NCBI RefSeq assembly: GCF_900102035.1
Contig: NZ_LT629689.1
Coordinates: forward strand, 744,001 to 808,000
Direction of reading: 5' to 3'
Origin: Pseudomonas extremaustralis
GTDB taxonomy: Bacteria > Pseudomonadota > Gammaproteobacteria > Pseudomonadales > Pseudomonadaceae
Length of the DNA stretch: 64,000 nucleotides
Positions 25,306-34,209 of the stretch are shown here, in pieces. How positions within the stretch are numbered: the first letter of the stretch is position 1; the number at the start of each line of letters is the position of its first letter. Under the pieces are notes generated by a model, which was given only the letters and a program-made list of their open reading frames with translations, was not told the DNA's origin and ran no database searches. The position numbers and the translations under genes are program-made.

Positions 25306-26112
25306 ATGCATAAACGCCGCGCCTTGCTGATGGCTGTCTCCCTCGGCCTCTGTACTCAATGGGCATGTGCTGCGCCCCAGGTACCGGAGCGCTTGCAGAA
25401 AGTCGATAGGCTCACGTACTGCTCGGGGATGGATTCACCGCCCCTGGTGTCCTTCGACGAAGCCCAGAAACCGCGCGGGCTCACCGTCGACCTGGGCCTG
25501 GAAATCGCCAAGCGCCTGGGCGACAAACAGGTGCAATGGCGGGTGATTCCGTTCTCCGGTTTAGTGCCGGCATTGCTCGCCCAGCAATGCGACATGATCG
25601 TCGACCAGTTGTTCGACAAGCCCGAGCGGCGCCAGGTGATCGACATCGTCAACTACATGTATTCCAGCCAGTCGGTGGTGGTGCCCAAGGGCAACCCCAA
25701 GGGCATCAAGGCGCTGGATGACCTGTCCGGGCACAAGGTCGCGGTGCTCAACGGCTCCACCATCAAGACCCTGCTGGACGCGCAAAACGACAGCCTGACC
25801 AAAGCCGGCAAGCCACCGATGAAACTGGTGGTCTACAACACCGACACCGACGCCTTCCAGGCCCTGCGCATCAGCCAGGTCGACGCCTACGGCACCACCG
25901 TGGAAACCGCCGGTTACTACGCAGCGATGGCCCCCGAGCTATTCCAGGAAGGCGTGCCAGCATTCAGCCGCATCCTCACCGGCCTTGGCATGCGCAAGGA
26001 CGACCCGCAACTCACCGCCGCCGTGCAGCAGATCATCAGCGACATGCGCAGTGACGGCAGCTACGTGCGGTTGCTGGACAAATGGCATGTCAGCAGCGAC
26101 ACACTCGACTGA
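25306..26112 (+). CDS. Periplasmic substrate-binding protein of a polar amino acid ABC transporter
   Basis: The 268-residue protein has a Sec signal peptide (cleavage after about residue 23, ACAAPQ) and the SBP_bac_3 fold: MDSPPLVSFDEAQKPRGLTV near the start and a closing MRSDGSYVRLLDKW. GGAG lies 9 bp before ATG 25306. It delivers a polar or gamma-glutamyl amino acid to the permease encoded 12 bp downstream. The ligand is not predictable from sequence. Confidence 0.88.
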   Translation: MHKRRALLMAVSLGLCTQWACAAPQVPERLQKVDRLTYCSGMDSPPLVSFDEAQKPRGLTVDLGLEIAKRLGDKQVQWRVIPFSGLVPALLAQQCDMIVDQLFDKPERRQVIDIVNYMYSSQSVVVPKGNPKGIKALDDLSGHKVAVLNGSTIKTLLDAQNDSLTKAGKPPMKLVVYNTDTDAFQALRISQVDAYGTTVETAGYYAAMAPELFQEGVPAFSRILTGLGMRKDDPQLTAAVQQIISDMRSDGSYVRLLDKWHVSSDTLD

Positions 26113-26124
26113 GGCAAACCGGCG

Positions 26125-26901
26125 ATGAATTTCAATTGGGATGTGTTCTGGCAGTACCTGCTGCAGCCCAGTGGGGTGTACCTCACCGGGTTGTGGTTGA
26201 CCTGCGTGATCAGTGTGTTGGCGATGCTGCTCGGCTGTGTGCTGGGGCTGGCGGCGGCGCTGCTGCGCTTGTCGAAGAACCCACTGTTGCACCTGCCGGT
26301 ACGTTTTTATGTGTGGCTGATGCGCGGCACGCCGCTGCTGGTGCAGATCGTGTTTTTGTACACCGCGCTGGCGGCGGGCGGGATTTTCCGCTTCGAGGAT
26401 ATCGAGCTGTTCGGCCTGATCGTGCCCGGCAATGTCCAGGCGGCGATCATTGCCCTGGGCCTCAATGAAGGCGCGTACATGGCCGAGATCATCCGCGCCG
26501 GCATCGGTGCGGTGGACAAGGGCCAATATGAAGCCGGGCGTTGTCTGGGCATGGGCTTTGCCAAATTGATGCGGCGCATCGTGCTGCCCCAGGCGTTCCG
26601 GGTGATCGTGCCGGCCCTGGGCAACGAGTTCAACGTGATGCTCAAGAACACCACCCTGGTCAGTGTGATTGGTGTGCAGGAGTTGCTGCTCAGTACCCAG
26701 ATGATCACCTCGGCAACCTTCCGCGTCTTTGAGCTGTACCTGGTAGTGGCCCTGTACTTCCTGACGCTGACCACCCTGTGGGGCTTTTTCCAGCGCTGGC
26801 TGGAGAAGCGCTTCAGCCAATCCGACCGGCCTGACACACCACCACCGGCCGCCAGCCGCATGTTCGGGCGCAGCACCCTGAAACTGCTGAGGGGACGTTA
26901 A
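26125..26901 (+). CDS. Amino acid ABC transporter permease (HisM/GlnP family)
   Basis: The 258-residue inner-membrane protein has about five segments. The cytoplasmic EAA loop reads [20 protein letters not shown] and [18 protein letters not shown] precedes it, both typical of His/Glu/Gln permeases. A single permease gene suggests a homodimer. It sits between the binding protein and the ATPase genes. Confidence 0.9.
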   Translation: MNFNWDVFWQYLLQPSGVYLTGLWLTCVISVLAMLLGCVLGLAAALLRLSKNPLLHLPVRFYVWLMRGTPLLVQIVFLYTALAAGGIFRFEDIELFGLIVPGNVQAAIIALGLNEGAYMAEIIRAGIGAVDKGQYEAGRCLGMGFAKLMRRIVLPQAFRVIVPALGNEFNVMLKNTTLVSVIGVQELLLSTQMITSATFRVFELYLVVALYFLTLTTLWGFFQRWLEKRFSQSDRPDTPPPAASRMFGRSTLKLLRGR

Positions 26902-26903
26902 CC

Positions 26904-27683
26904 ATGGCGCACCAAAGTGAAGAACTGATCATCGAAGCGCTGGACATCCACAAGTCGTTCGGCCACCTGCAGATTCTCAAGGGCATTTCCCTGCAAGTGC
27001 GACGCGGCGAAGTGGTGGTGCTGATCGGCGCCTCCGGTTCCGGCAAGACCACGTTCATCCGCTGCATCAACCTGCTCGAAGACATCCAGGGTGGACGCAT
27101 TCGCGTCAATGGCCGCGCCATGGGCTATCGCGAACGCCGCGACGGCAGCCTGGTGCGCGATTCGGAGCGCAACATCGCCCGGCAGCGCCGTGACATCGGC
27201 ATGGTGTTCCAGCGCTTCAACCTGTTCCCCCATATGACGGCCCTGGAAAACATCATCGAAGCACCGATCCACGTGCTCGGCACCCCGCGTGCCGAGGCAT
27301 TGGAGCAGGCCCGTGGTTTGCTCGCGCGGGTCGGCCTGGCGGACAAGGCCAGCCATTACCCGTCGATGCTCTCTGGCGGCCAGCAACAACGGGTGGCGAT
27401 TGCCCGCGCCCTGGCGATGAAGCCCCAGGCCATGCTGTTCGACGAACCCACCAGCGCCCTCGACCCGGAAACCGTCGGCGAAGTGCTGCAGGTAATGAAG
27501 GAACTGGCCGAGGAGGGCATGACCATGGTGGTGGTCACCCATGAAATGGGCTTTGCCCGTGAAGTGGCCGACCGCGTGGTGGTGCTCGACCAGGGCGAAC
27601 TCATCGAGCAAGGCCCGCCGGAACAGATATTCAGCCACCCCAGCCACCCGCGTACCCGGGCCTTTCTCAGCCGCGTGTTATGA
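26904..27683 (+). CDS. Amino acid ABC transporter ATP-binding protein
   Basis: The 259-residue ATPase of the HisP/GlnQ family has Walker A GASGSGKT, the Q-loop in [13 protein letters not shown], signature [15 protein letters not shown] and Walker [14 protein letters not shown] followed by the switch His in VVTHEMG. It starts 2 bp after the permease stop. It powers uptake by the neighbouring permease and binding protein. Confidence 0.92.
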   Translation: MAHQSEELIIEALDIHKSFGHLQILKGISLQVRRGEVVVLIGASGSGKTTFIRCINLLEDIQGGRIRVNGRAMGYRERRDGSLVRDSERNIARQRRDIGMVFQRFNLFPHMTALENIIEAPIHVLGTPRAEALEQARGLLARVGLADKASHYPSMLSGGQQQRVAIARALAMKPQAMLFDEPTSALDPETVGEVLQVMKELAEEGMTMVVVTHEMGFAREVADRVVVLDQGELIEQGPPEQIFSHPSHPRTRAFLSRVL

Positions 27684-27735
27684 CCCTGGAATGGAACCGG
27701 ATCGGATCCGGCCAATAAATCGAAGAGTCTTTGTC

Positions 27736-29346
27736 ATGTTGAAATTTTCTGCTCACGAGTACCCCTATCCGTCGCAACGCCAGACTGTGTTTGCCCGGCG
27801 CGGCATGGTCGCCGCGTCCCAGCCCCTGGCCGCTCAAGCCGGTATCGAGATCATGCAAAAGGGCGGCAACGCGATCGACGCGGCCATTGCCACGGCGGCG
27901 GCCTTGACGGTAGTGGAGCCCACCGGCTGCGGCCTGGGCGGCGATGCGTTTGCCTTGGTCTGGTGCAAGGGCCGGTTGCACGGTCTCAACGGCAACGGTC
28001 ACGCGCCGGCCGCCTTGAGCATCGAGGCGGTCAAGGCGGCGGGGCATGACCGGATGCCGCTGTACGGCTGGACCCCGGTCACCGTACCCGGCTGCCCTTC
28101 GGCCTGGGCCGAGCTGTCGCAACGCTTCGGCAAGCTGCCGTTTGCCGAACTGCTGCAACCGGCCATCAGCCTGGCGCGGGAAGGGTTCCCGGTGTCGCCG
28201 GTGGTCGCCCATCAATGGCAGATTGCACTGAACGAATTCAGCCCCCATCGCGACGCGGTCCTGGACGCCTGGTTCGAGACCTTCCTGATCGACGGATGCG
28301 CGCCCCAGGCGGGGCAGATTTTCCGCAACCCGGCCCAGGCCCGAACCCTGGAAGAGCTCGCCGCGACCCGCTGCGAAAGCCTGTATCGCGGGGCCCTGGC
28401 CGAACGCCTGGATGCGCATTCCCAGGCCGGCGGCGGCTACCTGCGCGCCAGCGACCTCAAGGATTACCGCGCACAGTGGGTGGAGCCGATCCACATCAAC
28501 TATCGCGGCGTCGATGTCTGGGAAATTCCCCCCAGCGGCCAGGGCCTGGTGGCACTGATGGCGCTGAAGATCCTCGAAGGTTTCAGCTTCGATTACCGCG
28601 ACAGCCAGCAAACCTGGCATCGCCAACTCGAAGCGATGAAGCTCGCCTACAGCGATGGCTTGCATTACATCACCGACCCCCAGCGCATGCGCGTGGCGGT
28701 GGCCGACCTGCTGAGCGACGACTACAGCACCCGCCGCCGCAACCAGATCGGCGAGCAGGCACAGGCGCCCAAGCCCGGCGACCCTCACGCCAGCGGCACG
28801 GTGTACCTGGCTACGGCGGACGCCGAAGGCAATATGGTCTCGTTCATCCAGAGCAATTACCACGGCTTCGGTTCCGGCGTGGTACTGCCCGACAGCGGCA
28901 TCGCCCTGCAGAATCGCGGGCAGGAATTCAGCCTCGACCCGAGCCACGCCAACTGCCTCGCGCCGGGCAAGAAAACCTTCCACACCATCATCCCCGGCTT
29001 TCTGACACAAAACGGTGAAGCCCTCGGGCCGTTCGGCGTGATGGGCGGGTACATGCAGCCCCAGGGCCATGTGCAGATGGTGATGAACCTGGTGGACTTC
29101 GGCCTCAACCCCCAGGCCGCCCTGGATGCGCCGCGCTGGCAATGGCTGGGCGACATGAAGGTGGGGATTGAGCAGGGCGCCTCACGGGACCTGGCCAATG
29201 GGTTGGCGCGCCGTGGCCACAAGGTGCAGATCGACAGCGACCTTACCGACTACGGGCGCGGGCAGATCATCCTGCGCGACCCGGTCAGCGGCGTGCTGTG
29301 CGCGGGCACCGAGCCGCGGGCGGACTCGCATATCGCGGTGTGGTAA
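27736..29346 (+). CDS. Gamma-glutamyltransferase-family enzyme (Ntn hydrolase), cytoplasmic
   Basis: The 536-residue protein has GGT family features: GGNAIDAAIATAAALTVVEP at about 39-58, the self-cleavage/nucleophile Thr355 in ASGTVYLATADAEGN, FGSGVVLPDSGI, and the C-terminal GGYMQPQGHVQMVMNLVDFG. It should mature by autocleavage before Thr355 into two chains. There is no signal peptide, unlike secreted GGTs, so it probably acts on a gamma-glutamyl compound after uptake by the ABC transporter encoded just upstream. Other members hydrolyse cephalosporin side chains or oxamate-type amides, so the substrate stays open. Confidence 0.85.
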   Translation: MLKFSAHEYPYPSQRQTVFARRGMVAASQPLAAQAGIEIMQKGGNAIDAAIATAAALTVVEPTGCGLGGDAFALVWCKGRLHGLNGNGHAPAALSIEAVKAAGHDRMPLYGWTPVTVPGCPSAWAELSQRFGKLPFAELLQPAISLAREGFPVSPVVAHQWQIALNEFSPHRDAVLDAWFETFLIDGCAPQAGQIFRNPAQARTLEELAATRCESLYRGALAERLDAHSQAGGGYLRASDLKDYRAQWVEPIHINYRGVDVWEIPPSGQGLVALMALKILEGFSFDYRDSQQTWHRQLEAMKLAYSDGLHYITDPQRMRVAVADLLSDDYSTRRRNQIGEQAQAPKPGDPHASGTVYLATADAEGNMVSFIQSNYHGFGSGVVLPDSGIALQNRGQEFSLDPSHANCLAPGKKTFHTIIPGFLTQNGEALGPFGVMGGYMQPQGHVQMVMNLVDFGLNPQAALDAPRWQWLGDMKVGIEQGASRDLANGLARRGHKVQIDSDLTDYGRGQIILRDPVSGVLCAGTEPRADSHIAVW

Positions 29347-29472
29347 AGCCCGTGGCCTGCGCATCGGGAGGCGGTGGATAGCCGTTGCGGAAAATAGTTT
29401 GACGAAGCCTGTCCCTTTTTTTCACCTCGCCTGTCATTCCAGGCAAGTGAACAAAATCGAGAGCTTCTTCCC

Positions 29473-31878
29473 ATGTCCGCAGTCCCCGCCTTGCGCTTGC
29501 GCCCGCTGCTCAAACTGAGCCTGTTGCTGAGCCTCAGTGCCAGCCCGCTGTTCGTGCCCGTCAGCTATGCCGAAGACACCGCCAGCCGCCGCAGCTACCA
29601 GGTGCCCGCCGGCAGCCTGAGTGCGGCGTTGACCCGTTTCGCCGGGTTGTCGGGGGTCAACCTGTCGGTGGACCCGGCGCTGGTCAGCGGTCGCACCAGC
29701 AGCGGGTTGTCCGGTGAGTATGGGGTCGAGGAGGGCTTTGCCCGCCTGCTGCAAGGCTCGGGCCTGCAACTGCAAGCCATGGGGGAGCAGGCGTACATGC
29801 TGGTGCCGGTGCCCGAGGGCAGCCACCTGGAATTGGCGCCGACGTCGATCCTCGGCACCACCGGCCTGTACGACGGCGATACCTACGCCGGTGGCCAGGT
29901 GGCGCGGCGTGGCTCCCAAGGCTTGCTGGGCACCCGGGACTTCATGGAAACGCCGTTCAGCATGACCACCTACACCCAGGACACGGTGAAAAACCAGCAG
30001 GCCCGCACCCTCGGCGACCTGATTGCCAACGACCCGTCTGTGCGCGCCACCAACCCGGCGGGCGGGCGCTTCGAGCAGTTCACCATTCGCGGTTTCAGCC
30101 TGTTCAACAGTGATGTGGCCTACAACGGCCTGTACGGTGTACTGCCGACTTACACCATCGACATGGAAATGGCCGACCGCGTCGACATCTTCAAAGGCCC
30201 CACCCAGTTGATCAACGGCATCTCGCCACGGGGCAGCGTGGGTGGCGGGATCAACGTGGTGCCCAAGCGTGCCACCGACAAGGACATCACCTCGTTCACC
30301 GGCTCCTGGGCCTCCGACAGCCAGGCCGGCGGCGCGGTGGATGTGGGCCGGCGCTTTGGCGAAGACAACCAGTTCGGCCTGCGCTTCAACGGCGTGAAGC
30401 AGTCCGGCGATACCGAATGGGATCACCAGAGCGTCGACCGTGAGATGGCCGTGCTGGGCCTGGATTTCCGTGGCGAGCGCCTGCGCCTGTCCACCGATAT
30501 CGGCCACACCGAGCGCGACACCGATGCCCCCCAGGAGCGCGTGCAGGTGGCCGCCGCCGCGCCGGTGCCGAGCGCCAACGCTGTGCGCCGCAACTATGCG
30601 CAGTCCTGGAGCAAGGCCAGCACCAACGACACGTTCGGCACGGTGAATGCCGAATACGACCTGAGCGATGCGGTGATGCTCTACGGCGGCGTCGGCGCGC
30701 GTAAAAGCAACCATGACTTCCTGCGCCATGCCGTGTCCGTGGCCGATGCCGCGGGTAATTTCACCGTGCAGCCGCGGTATTTCACCCGCGACGAAAATGT
30801 GCGCACCGCCACGGGCGGGGTGCGCAACTGGTTCCACACCGGGCCTGTGAGCCATGAGGTCAACCTGGCGGCCAGCTACTTCTACATGGACTTCACCAAC
30901 GGCGGCGCGCGGTATGCAACGGCGCAGAGCAACCTCTACAACCCAGTGCAAACGCCGACGCCGTCCACCGCCACGCGCCAGGATGCGAAGGTGTATACCG
31001 AAAACGCCTTCAGCGGCCTGGCGTTATCCGACACCCTGGGCTTCTTCGACGACCGCCTGCTGCTGACCCTCGGCGCGCGCTGGCAGCGTGTGAAAGTGGA
31101 CGACTGGACCAACGACGTCAAAGGCAAGACCGGCTACGACGAAGAAAAGGTCTCACCCTCCGGCGGCCTGCTGTTCAAGGCCACCGACAAACTGTCGCTG
31201 TACGCCAACTACATGGAAGGCCTGAGCCAGGGCAAGATCGCGCCGTCGACTTCGCGCAACGAAAATCAGATCTTCCCGCCATTCATCAGCCGCCAGGTGG
31301 AAGTGGGCGCCAAATACGACGCCGGGGCTGTCGCGCTGACGGCGGCGGTGTTCCGCATCAGGCAACCGGCCTATGAAACCAATGCCACCACGCGGCTGTT
31401 CGGCCCCAACGGCAAGCGCCAGAACCAAGGGCTGGAGCTGAGCGTATTCGGCGAACCGCTCAAGGGCGTGCGTTTGCTCGGCGGGGTGATGTACACCGAC
31501 AGCGAACTGACCGACACCACCAATGGCACCTACGACGGCAACCGCGCGCCGGCCACGCCCAAGTACAACGTCAACCTCGGCGCCGAATGGGACGTCCCGG
31601 GGTTGGAAGGCCTGACCTTGAGCAGCCGTGGCCTGTACTCCAGCTCGCAATACCTGGACGCCTCCAACGTCAAGCAGATCGACGCCTGGACCCGTCTCGA
31701 CGTGGGCGCGCGCTATGGGTTCAAGGTGGACGACAAACGCATCACCCTGCGGGCCAATGTGGAGAACGTCGCCGATAGACGCTACTGGAGTTCGGCGGGC
31801 GCATCGGACGACAGTGAGCCGGGGCTGACCTTGTCGACACCGCGCACTTATCTGCTGTCGGCGACGATCGACTTCTGA
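29473..31878 (+). CDS. TonB-dependent receptor with STN signalling domain (FpvA/FecA/Fiu class)
   Basis: The 801-residue outer-membrane receptor has a signal peptide (about 1-33), an STN domain (about 45-105; YQVPAGSLSAALTRFAGLSG), a plug (about 150-270; IRGFSLF, GGINVVPKRA) and a 22-strand barrel ending in Phe (YLLSATIDF). STN domains normally signal to a FecR/FpvR anti-sigma protein, but none is encoded nearby. It probably imports a ferric siderophore. No convincing Fur box was found in the 126 bp before it. It precedes the PfeRS genes but a 159-bp gap with a repeat separates them. Confidence 0.87.
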   Translation: MSAVPALRLRPLLKLSLLLSLSASPLFVPVSYAEDTASRRSYQVPAGSLSAALTRFAGLSGVNLSVDPALVSGRTSSGLSGEYGVEEGFARLLQGSGLQLQAMGEQAYMLVPVPEGSHLELAPTSILGTTGLYDGDTYAGGQVARRGSQGLLGTRDFMETPFSMTTYTQDTVKNQQARTLGDLIANDPSVRATNPAGGRFEQFTIRGFSLFNSDVAYNGLYGVLPTYTIDMEMADRVDIFKGPTQLINGISPRGSVGGGINVVPKRATDKDITSFTGSWASDSQAGGAVDVGRRFGEDNQFGLRFNGVKQSGDTEWDHQSVDREMAVLGLDFRGERLRLSTDIGHTERDTDAPQERVQVAAAAPVPSANAVRRNYAQSWSKASTNDTFGTVNAEYDLSDAVMLYGGVGARKSNHDFLRHAVSVADAAGNFTVQPRYFTRDENVRTATGGVRNWFHTGPVSHEVNLAASYFYMDFTNGGARYATAQSNLYNPVQTPTPSTATRQDAKVYTENAFSGLALSDTLGFFDDRLLLTLGARWQRVKVDDWTNDVKGKTGYDEEKVSPSGGLLFKATDKLSLYANYMEGLSQGKIAPSTSRNENQIFPPFISRQVEVGAKYDAGAVALTAAVFRIRQPAYETNATTRLFGPNGKRQNQGLELSVFGEPLKGVRLLGGVMYTDSELTDTTNGTYDGNRAPATPKYNVNLGAEWDVPGLEGLTLSSRGLYSSSQYLDASNVKQIDAWTRLDVGARYGFKVDDKRITLRANVENVADRRYWSSAGASDDSEPGLTLSTPRTYLLSATIDF

Positions 31879-31890
31879 CACGGTTTCTTT

Positions 31891-31962
31891 GAGCAGGCTT
31901 GTTGTGGAGACGGGACTTGTTGTGGCGAGCAGCCATGCCCGATGAATGCAACAAGCCGGCTC
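31891..31962. repeat. Degenerate inverted repeat between the TonB receptor and pfeR
   Basis: GAGCAGGCTTGTTG (31891-31904) and CAACAAGCCGGCTC (31949-31962) are complementary at 13 of 14 positions around a 44-bp spacer with further short similar words (TTGTTGTGG, TTGTTGTGGCGAGC). It resembles the degenerate palindromic intergenic repeats of the P. fluorescens group. It may also end transcripts of the receptor gene. Confidence 0.45.
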
Positions 31963-32037
31963 CAAAGGGGGCGCGGTAAACGTTGCACAGGGGAGGTTGT
32001 TGCGAATTATTACGGCGGATGAGAAACTGGCGTAATT

Positions 32038-32769
32038 GTGAATAATTATCATCTTCCCCAGATCCCTTCTGCACCTGCGCGCATCCTGATCATCGAGGAT
32101 GACGTCGAGCTGTGCACGCACCTGAGCAATCATCTGAGCCGGCGCGGCTTCGCGTTGAACAGTACCCATCGCGGCGATCAGGGCCTGGACCTGGCCCTGC
32201 ATTCGCCGGTGGAGCTGATCCTGCTGGACATCATGCTGCCCCACCACAGTGGCCTGAATATCCTCGCGCGCCTGCGCCATGAGCGGGGGACGCCGGTGAT
32301 CCTGATGTCGGCCCTGGGCGCCGAGCAGGACCGTATCACCGGTTTCAGCCAGGGCGCCGATGACTACTTGCCCAAGCCGTTCAGCCTGGCGGAACTCGAT
32401 GTGCGCATCGACGCCTTGCTGCGCCGTGTAGCGATCGATTGCGGCACCCGCACGCCGCCGGCCGCTGGTCGCCGTTCGACGCTGGATTTCGACACAGATG
32501 CGCGGGACGTTAGCTTCAACGGCCGCGCCGCCGGGCTGACTTCTTCGGAATTGCGCCTGCTGTACACGCTCCACGAGCACCGGGGCGAGGCGCTGAGCAA
32601 GGCCTTCCTCTACCAGCATGTGCTGCATCGGCCCTACACCCGGCTGGATCGCGGCCTGGATGTGCATGTATGCAACCTGCGGCGCAAGCTGGCGGCCATC
32701 GAGGTGCAGGGTGTGCGCATCGACGCGGTGCGTCATCAGGGCTATGTGCTGATGTGTGAAAGCGCCTGA
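32038..32769 (+). CDS. pfeR: Response regulator, PfeR-like
   Basis: The 243-residue OmpR-type regulator has a receiver (IIEDDVEL, Asp in LILLDIMLP, KPFSLAEL) and a winged helix with DVHVCNLRRKL. GTG 32038 is the first good start after an in-frame stop at 32020. The start overlaps TGAATAATTATCA, a Fur-box-like word. The stop overlaps the kinase ATG (TGATG). PfeR activates the enterobactin receptor gene in response to the ferric siderophore; pfeA lies downstream here, which supports the name. Confidence 0.82.
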   Translation: MNNYHLPQIPSAPARILIIEDDVELCTHLSNHLSRRGFALNSTHRGDQGLDLALHSPVELILLDIMLPHHSGLNILARLRHERGTPVILMSALGAEQDRITGFSQGADDYLPKPFSLAELDVRIDALLRRVAIDCGTRTPPAAGRRSTLDFDTDARDVSFNGRAAGLTSSELRLLYTLHEHRGEALSKAFLYQHVLHRPYTRLDRGLDVHVCNLRRKLAAIEVQGVRIDAVRHQGYVLMCESA

Positions 32770-34112
32770 TGCGGTGTCGTCATCCGCTGCTGTGGAAAAT
32801 GGCCATGCTGCATGTGTGCGCCTGTCTGCTGCTGGTGTGGCTGGTGTGGAACTGGGGCTTGCGGGTGGAGCGCAACACCTACTTTCTGGACCCGTCCGAC
32901 CGGGTCGCCCTGGCTGCCTATGCCGCCGAGGCCGAGCAGGTCGCGGCCCGTGGCGATGCGCAGGCGGTAGAGCGCTGGCGGCTGGCGTTGCAGCAGCGTG
33001 AACGCACCTGGGTCGCGGTGTTGGATGAGCGTCTGCAGAGCCTGGGCACGTCGCCGCTCAGCGCTTCGCAGATCAGCCATCTCACCTTCATGCGCAAGCT
33101 CAGTTGGCCGATGAGCAAACGCCTGGAGGATGAACTGCCGTATGTGAGCATCGCCTTTCCCCAACACCCGGAACGCGGGCGGCTGGTGATGCAATTGCCG
33201 GAACGCCTGTTGCCGCCGGGGCTTACACCGTGGACCCATGTGTTGACCCACGGCGTGGTGCCGGTGCTGCTGGCGCTGGGGCTGGGATTGGTGCTGTATC
33301 GCCATCTGGTGCAGCCGCTGAACGAACTGCGCGAGCGCGCCAACACCCTGAGCGCCGGCGACCTGGCGCCCCTGGCCAGCAGCCGCGTCACGCGCCGCCC
33401 GGATGAGCTGGGCGAGCTGGCCCGCGCCTACGAGCACATGGCCGAGCGCCTGCGCCAGAGCCTCGATCAGCAACGCCAGTTGCTGCGCACCTTGTCCCAT
33501 GAAATCCGCACGCCCCTGGCGCGCTTGAAGATCGCCAGCGAAAGCGGCCTGCCACCCGATCAGTTGGAACAACGCCTGGCGCGCGAGGTGGAGGACATGC
33601 GCCAACTGGTGGACGACGCCCTCAACCTGGCCTGGCTCGACACCGAAAAACCACGCCTGCCGGCCGAAACGGTGGTGGTGGCCTCGGTGTGGGAAGCCCT
33701 GGTGCAAGATGCGTATTTCGAAACCGGTTGGCCGCTGGAGGCGCTGGTCTGCGAGCTGGACAGCACCTGCCAGTTGCGCGTGCACCTCAACAGCTTTGCC
33801 CAGGCCCTGGAAAACGTCCTGCGCAATGCCATCCGCCACTCGCCGGTACACGGCGTGGTGCGCTTGAGAGGCCGGCGCGACGGCGACAGTTGGTGCCTGG
33901 TCGTCGAAGACCAGGGGGCGGGCGTGGCCGAGGCCGATCTGGAGCGCATCTTCGAGCCTTACCTGCGGCTGGACGGCACCCAGGGCAGCGGTTTCGGCCT
34001 GGGCCTGAGCATCGCCCGGCGCGCCATCGAACTGCAGGGCGGCGAGTTATGGGCCAGCCGTGGCGCCCAGGGCCTGCGCATGAACCTGCGCCTGCCGGCG
34101 GCAAATGTTTAG
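32769..34112 (+). CDS. pfeS: Sensor histidine kinase, PfeS-like
   Basis: The 447-residue kinase has two membrane helices (about 10-30 and 158-178) flanking a periplasmic domain of about 125 residues, a HAMP domain, H-box TLSHEIRTPLARLK and ATP-binding boxes NVLRNAIRHS, DQGAGV and GFGLGLSIA. It pairs with the overlapping PfeR gene and is followed by pfeA. It is expected to sense ferric enterobactin or a similar catecholate in the periplasm. Confidence 0.82.
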   Translation: MRCRHPLLWKMAMLHVCACLLLVWLVWNWGLRVERNTYFLDPSDRVALAAYAAEAEQVAARGDAQAVERWRLALQQRERTWVAVLDERLQSLGTSPLSASQISHLTFMRKLSWPMSKRLEDELPYVSIAFPQHPERGRLVMQLPERLLPPGLTPWTHVLTHGVVPVLLALGLGLVLYRHLVQPLNELRERANTLSAGDLAPLASSRVTRRPDELGELARAYEHMAERLRQSLDQQRQLLRTLSHEIRTPLARLKIASESGLPPDQLEQRLAREVEDMRQLVDDALNLAWLDTEKPRLPAETVVVASVWEALVQDAYFETGWPLEALVCELDSTCQLRVHLNSFAQALENVLRNAIRHSPVHGVVRLRGRRDGDSWCLVVEDQGAGVAEADLERIFEPYLRLDGTQGSGFGLGLSIARRAIELQGGELWASRGAQGLRMNLRLPAANV

Positions 34113-34138
34113 AAAGTTAATGTTCTTTACTCGCAATT

Positions 34139-34157
34139 GCATCTGATTATCATCGGC
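34139..34157. promoter_or_regulatory. Fur-box-like site upstream of pfeA
   Basis: GCATCTGATTATCATC at 34139-34154 matches most of the Fur consensus half (GATAATGATTATCATC). It lies 55 bp before the pfeA ATG. Iron repression fits the siderophore receptor downstream. Confidence 0.55.
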
Positions 34158-34209
34158 GATCTTTGATGGCCTGCCGCTATCGGTCGGGCTGACGTTTGGA
34201 GATCCCCGC

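Noticed and set aside
29347..29472. Fur box or ECF-sigma promoter upstream of the STN-type receptor
   Set aside because: No segment matched either pattern well enough.
32038..32053. Fur site overlapping the pfeR start
   Set aside because: TGAATAATTATCA is suggestive but short and lies over the start codon, so it is mentioned in the gene entry and not listed as a separate site.
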